Source: Enchytraeus crypticus
Taxonomy: Eukaryota; Annelida; Clitellata; Enchytraeida; Enchytraeidae
Assembly: GCA_905160935.1 (NCBI GenBank)
Contig: CAJHZI010000497.1
Location: forward strand, 303,501-367,500
Length of the DNA: 64,000 nt
Direction of reading: 5' to 3'
The position numbers were made by a program, and so were the translations under genes. This document shows, piece after piece, positions 59,021-64,000 of the stretch; position 1 is the stretch's first letter; each line of letters starts with the position of its first letter. A model generated the notes under the pieces. It saw only the letters and a list, made by a program, of their open reading frames with translations. It ran no database searches and was not told the DNA's origin.

Positions 59021-59271
59021 CAATTAATCAGTTATATATGCGTATAAGATGACTCTATAATATCACTCAAATCTTGAACCAATCTACATACACGTACCTA
59101 TCTATAAATAGTCGATAACCTCTCAATTGAAGCCAAATCAAGTACATAATAAACGAGGACCTTGATTTGAGTTTAATTTTTTTTAAATTCAATCCAATCA
59201 ACTTTCAAACTCAGTTTCATTTCAATCGAGACCATGTAAAGATGTCCCTTCGAAAACTTGAAGGTAACCGC

Positions 59272-59283
59272 ATAACAAGCTCA

Positions 59284-59337
<54 letters not shown>

Positions 59338-59351
59338 TATGAGCTTGTTAT
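59272..59351. repeat. Inverted repeat around a (TA)n core
   Basis: ATAACAAGCTCAT at 59272-59284 and its exact complement at 59339-59351 enclose a TA tract, giving an 80-base self-complementary segment. Confidence 0.9.
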
Positions 59352-59359
59352 ATATTGCA

Positions 59360-60880
59360 CAAGATGCTTACGATTATAAGATGCGTACGATTTATACTTT
59401 TTTATCCGTCTGTGAAGGCTACGTCTTTTAACTAGAAAGCAAACTTTGCCGTTTTAATTATTCAAGAAGTTAAACAGTCGTTTTCACAATGCATCAATTC
59501 ATGCGCGGAAACAAAACTGAACCTCTGACAAGCACGTAACACTAAGTTGACGGAAATCCGGCTTGATTTTTTACATCCTTCCACTTCCGCCCAGCAATGA
59601 CGCCAAATAATGAGACCGCTAAATCAATGCAACAACGTCTTTCTAAAGTCTCATACATAAGGATTTGTCGTGCATGGAGCAGATCCAACAAAAGCTCCAA
59701 TGCTATATCCAGTCCCGTTCACCAGCTGAATAATTTATGAACTAAGACTTTCTATTGGCGGCATGATAGCTCTGGAAACGTTGTTCGACCGCTGATCGAT
59801 ATTGCAGCCACACTGTAATTATTCGCTACAGCAGCAGCAGTAATTAAAAATTATCCGTAGCAGGAAGAACTGTTGACAGAATGGTTCCGTTCATTACGAC
59901 AGATAGGCAATTAGCTGCACGACAATTTGTGTAGACAAATAATTATGATTAATTCGGCAGTGAAAGAACGACGTCGAAAACACATTGTGGAATTTATGTA
60001 GTATGAATGTATGTATGTAGAATGAGTGTAGAATGTACGAAGAATGAATGTAGAATGAATGTATACACTGCGATCATTTTACAAATTGAAGGTATTAACT
60101 TATCTAATTATTCATCGAATTAAAACATTCTAACATTCTGAAATAAATGTGCTATTCCCGCAAATAGTGTCTGAACTCATTCCGAAATACTCTAGGACAT
60201 TAACTTTCACGGCGATGAGTTAGCTTTCTCCAGTTTTCGCTCCAACAGCCACTTCAAAAGTAATATCATAGCATCGATGCATCATCATCCAGTCAAATAC
60301 CACTCCAAGCTTTCCAGCCTCGATCAATCAATCAACTCGCATCTATTTTGCCATAGAGCTATCCGTCCATCGATCACCCTATTCATGCAGCAATCTAAGT
60401 TATCGAAGTCCTACTGTCTCTCTCACGTATCTTTGAAATATGCTTTCCGTCTCTCTTTCGATCTACGTTTTATATCTTTCTGAATTTATCTTATTTTTTC
60501 CTTAATAGAGTCAATCGTCAAGGAGTAAGTTCATAATATAAGTAATTAAGTACCGTAAATGCAATTGCAGTCTTAGTATGTGACAATAATACCTCTACAA
60601 TGATTTTAAAAACGATTTACTTTAAGTTAATTTTCTATATTTTTAAGTTCTAAAAAGTTGTTTGGATTTTAAGTTGTTTTAACAACTTTAATTAATAGTT
60701 TAATTTAGATAGCTTTAATTAGTTCAAAGCTCGTGATTGTAATTTTTAATTAACAATTAGTTAAATAATAAATTTATAGATAATTGAGACTTTAGATAAT
60801 GATACCCAGCGTTTTGTTTTGGCAATGCAAAGTACACCAACAATGAAATGCACATTTCGTAAGAGACGATTGCTTTTAAT
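59360..60880. other. No gene recognised
   Basis: Unique DNA. A short tandem gaatgtagaatgaatgta run lies at 60000-60065. The plus ORF 60277-60483 has no recognisable content. Confidence 0.4.
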
Positions 60881-60884
60881 TTCG

Positions 60885-61105
60885 CAAGAGAAGCAAAAAC
60901 AGAAAAAGGCAATGGGAAACCACATGAGAAGCAACATTTTTCCCCGAGCTAAAGGCTACATTGAGTTTGCTAAGGCTTAGTCTTTTGTTGAATCGAATGA
61001 CTTTCCAACGATGAACTAGTTTTACAGAGAATGATACGAAGTCAAGTTTTAGTTGGAATAAGTTTCCTGGACATGCCACTCAGCAAAACACTTAAGGGAG
61101 AGAAA
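60885..61105 (+). mobile_element. GA-tailed short family, copy
   Basis: aaaaaggcaatgggaaacca, catgagaagcaacatttttc, ggacatgccactcagcaaaa and cacttaagggagagaaag. Confidence 0.75.
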
Positions 61106-61504
61106 GTGCTATAGCATATACTAATAATAAATATTTTATGATAGTGGTAAACCAATAGCTTTGTACACTAAGAGTACAAAATGCTAATAATAGACTTATG
61201 GCACACTACAGCACTGTTGATACATAGCCATAAGTGCATAAGCGTTAAACTGATATCACAGTATACTACTGGTAAGAAAACAGACGATCCACATAGATTT
61301 AAGTAGGCCTATTAAAGGCCCCTTATGATATAAAGATCTTCGCTCTTTTAATTGTATTGAAACTGTCCTTGGCAAGCTAAACACCATCTCTTTCCGCCAT
61401 AGTTCTACATTTTGACCCGCTAGTCATGGATCATGGACTTACACTGTTTTGATCTCGCTTTCTCTTATGGTCTTTGTGTACTCAGTCGTCATCGTGTGGT
61501 GCTT

Positions 61505-61630
61505 TGACGCCTGTTTGTGTAGAGTTTGCAAGAGAAGTCCCTGACATTGCCTTATGGCGAGGAAACGGATGTTAAATCCCTATTGATTGATTGATCGATT
61601 GATTGATTGATTGATTGATTGATTTACTGA
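61505..61630 (+). mobile_element. SINE-2 3' fragment followed by (GATT)n
   Basis: gtccctgacattgccttatg and gaggaaacggatgttaaatc, then GATT repeats from about 61585 that occupy the position of the element's tail. Confidence 0.55.
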
Positions 61631-61634
61631 TTGA

Positions 61635-62570
61635 TTGATAAAACAGACGTTAAAATATAGCCAATGCCTAGTAAAAATTCCACTTTCGCTTCTCCGCCCA
61701 CGGTTTAGTTGACCACTGGACTGCAGCGGATGCCGGTTATGGGTGGACAAACAGTAAATCATGCCTGCAATCATAGCGCCGGATTGCAATGGATTCTAGA
61801 TCTTTATTACATTGCATGGAGCACCAGTTCAGGAACTGATCTCAAAACTCTGGCAAATATAAATGTATAGTTTGGTGACCGAACTAATTATGCACTTGAC
61901 TGTGCACGGGACCTAGGCGTCAAAAGGAAGTTTCGAAACTCGTAAGTTTACGTCCTTTTCTAACAAGACCCCTATTCTTGTGATACAAAAAGTTTAACAT
62001 TTGCTTTGCAATTTATAAGTTACAAATTCATTCCGGCCAATAACTATGAAGATAACATAAGATAGGAAAGTTGGTGTACGTCTTGAAATTGATGGCTTAT
62101 TGAATAACATACACGACTGCTAATACCGAGGCTATGGGCTCGAGTTCAACAATACTGTCGAAGTGCGGAAACAAACTACTAATTATTTATAGCTTATGTT
62201 ATAGACCAGAAATGGGAATTTAAACTAATACAATTTTCTATGCATTAATAGTCAAGATTGAAAACCGCACATATAAATATTGTGGAAAAATGAAAGAGCA
62301 TATCTGATTTTGTAAAATTTCACCTGCTCACGATTAATTAACGGCAATATTTAGGAATGAATTCTGTGGTTTTATGATTAATTTTTGTTTACTTCCAGTA
62401 AAACTGCTACAATGCTTCAGGGCATCATTGGAAAGCTCGGAGAATGCGAGGACTTGAAAAGTTCCAATTAATAAGCAAAGATGGATAGATTAGTTTCTAT
62501 TGTTGCCTACTTGCCGTGTTTTTACTTGTTTTGCTCGTTACAAAAGTTGACCAATTACTGTCGTATAAAT
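61635..62570. other. No gene recognised
   Basis: Unique DNA with one weak tRNA B-box-like gagttcaac near 62143. Confidence 0.4.
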
Positions 62571-62572
62571 GT

Positions 62573-62579
62573 AAACTGT

Positions 62580-62637
<58 letters not shown>

Positions 62638-62657
62638 GTATATATACATAAACTGTT

Positions 62658-62708
<51 letters not shown>

Positions 62709-62813
62709 GTATATATACATTATATATATAAATATATATCTTATATATAAATATATATCTTAGTGCACTGCCTACTGGCAGCTCCAAGGTACGCAACGCA
62801 TTATACATATTAC

Positions 62814-62855
<42 letters not shown>
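62573..62855. repeat. (TA)n cluster with duplicated block and a LINE tail
   Basis: aaactgtacaa plus TA tract plus tgtatatatacat is duplicated in tandem (62573-62650 and 62650-62728). At 62758-62800 cttagtgcactgcctactgg is the reversed end of the GA-tailed LINE, then another TA tract. Confidence 0.8.
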
Positions 62856-62859
62856 TAAT

Positions 62860-63925
62860 ATGTATAAATATATAACCTATATTTTATATTGGTAGCCTAC
62901 TAAAATCTTTTCGTTTGTATTCATTTCTCCCTCACTTCTTTCAGTGCATTTTGGCAGATTCAAGGAACATCTGAATCGTGAACTTGCCTATATCCTAGCT
63001 TTTCTTTCATATCCATGTGGGAATGCGTTTTTTTTGTTAACTAAAACTTCTTTCCCCGTCATGAAAACACGTTACATTTTACTTTATCACTTGCAGAACA
63101 AATTTATAATCCAATTAACTACAAAAAAGCACAAATGCTTAACATGATCTTTAAGAGATTTTCATGTAAACTGCTTAACAGCTGCGCACGATTGAACAGA
63201 GGAAAGGATTGGATTAGATATCCATTAACCTATATATAAATCCATTATTTGACTATTAATTTATTTAAAATAAATTAACAATAGCTAATTCAAAAGCTAT
63301 CGTTTGCCTTAAAAAGCAATTACTGTTTGCAGAATGGCAGCAAATCTTTATCCGTCCAAGTCGACTGCTGTTAAAATATGCAAATGTCAGTTCTTTCAGA
63401 CATACTTCCTCGTAATTGTTCGAGAAATTGTCCTCAATTTTCTAATACATTTTTAAGGCGCACTCTTGTTAATTAGACATTGTCTTCAAGAAGCAAAATC
63501 TGCAAATTTAGTTAAGACTGCGAATTTGTCATAAACTATGATAGCCATCAATTGTCCGATTAAATTACTAGTGCTAGGCTATAGCAGGTTCCTATTTGTG
63601 AACAAAAGATATATTTATGCAAGTTTCATAAATAGCTAAATATTTATATAAAATTCGACAAAGGTTTTCATTTACATGTAAATCTAGCAATATTCGTTTA
63701 CATTTTTTCAGTTCAATTACGAATAATTAATGAAAACACCTTCACATGCAATATGCTGAATCACTTACTATATAACTGAAGTTGAATCTCGACCTCAATG
63801 CTTTACACTAAGTAAGTTAATACGAATTTAATGTCTAACTACGATGTTATTTAGGCCCATCTATTAAGACTTATATTATGTTTCATTCAAAAGAGTTCTT
63901 AAATTAATTGAAGAGTATTAAAAAA
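62860..63925. other. No gene recognised
   Basis: AT-rich unique DNA; the ORF 62944-63147 begins in a possible LINE-tail remnant (cagtgcattttggcagattc) and shows no domain. Confidence 0.4.
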
Positions 63926-63928
<3 letters not shown>

Positions 63929-63985
<57 letters not shown>

Positions 63986-64000
63986 ATATATATATATATC
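63929..64000. repeat. (TA)n microsatellite at the window end
   Basis: TA tract with one acatg interruption, continuing to the last base. Confidence 0.94.

Overview
This is a eukaryotic, animal-type window: AT-rich, no operons or dense coding, long introns with GT/AG boundaries, and about as much repetitive as unique DNA. The repeats (non-LTR retrotransposons, tRNA-derived SINEs, long GA, TA, GATA and CAT/CAC microsatellites, minisatellites) together with a complexin gene ending in a CAAX box indicate an invertebrate metazoan. The phylum cannot be fixed from the sequence alone; the complexin tail, with a [12 protein letters not shown] motif, recalls protostome complexins.

One real protein-coding gene was found. 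Complexin (cpx) lies on the minus strand, with four coding exons at 26669-26717, 13290-13444, 11003-11135 and 9902-10014. The exon phases join without a break to give 149 residues with the SNARE-binding central helix intact and a C-terminal CTVQ prenylation motif. Intron 1 is about 13.2 kb, intron 2 about 2.2 kb and intron 3 about 1 kb. All are loaded with SINEs and simple repeats, some very close to splice sites. Downstream of the stop codon lies a 780-bp array of a 10-bp unit.

The rest is retroelement debris and intergenic or 5' intronic DNA. Six families recur: (1) a CR1/L2-like LINE seen as 3' ends; (2) a second LINE whose reverse-transcriptase ORF runs almost into a terminal hairpin and a (GA)n tail; (3) a short non-autonomous family that ends in nearly the same hairpin and (GA)n tail, so it probably uses that LINE's machinery; (4) SINE-1, about 240 bp, tRNA-derived; (5) SINE-2, about 150 bp, tRNA-derived; (6) a retroelement known here only from the C-terminal part of its ORF, with an (AAT)n tail. 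Many (GA)n tracts in the window are tails of families 2 and 3.

Layout: 0-8.8 kb, LINE and SINE cluster and family 6 remnants; 8.8-9.6 kb, 10-bp satellite; 9.9-26.7 kb, complexin; 27-28 kb, a 103-bp-arm near-perfect inverted repeat next to a LINE copy; 30-64 kb, scattered SINE and LINE fragments, minisatellites (46, 36 and 34 bp units), a 74-copy GATA tract and long stretches with nothing recognisable. Nearly all long ORFs here are translations of repeats. No rRNA, CRISPR, prokaryotic gene or novel multi-gene system was seen.
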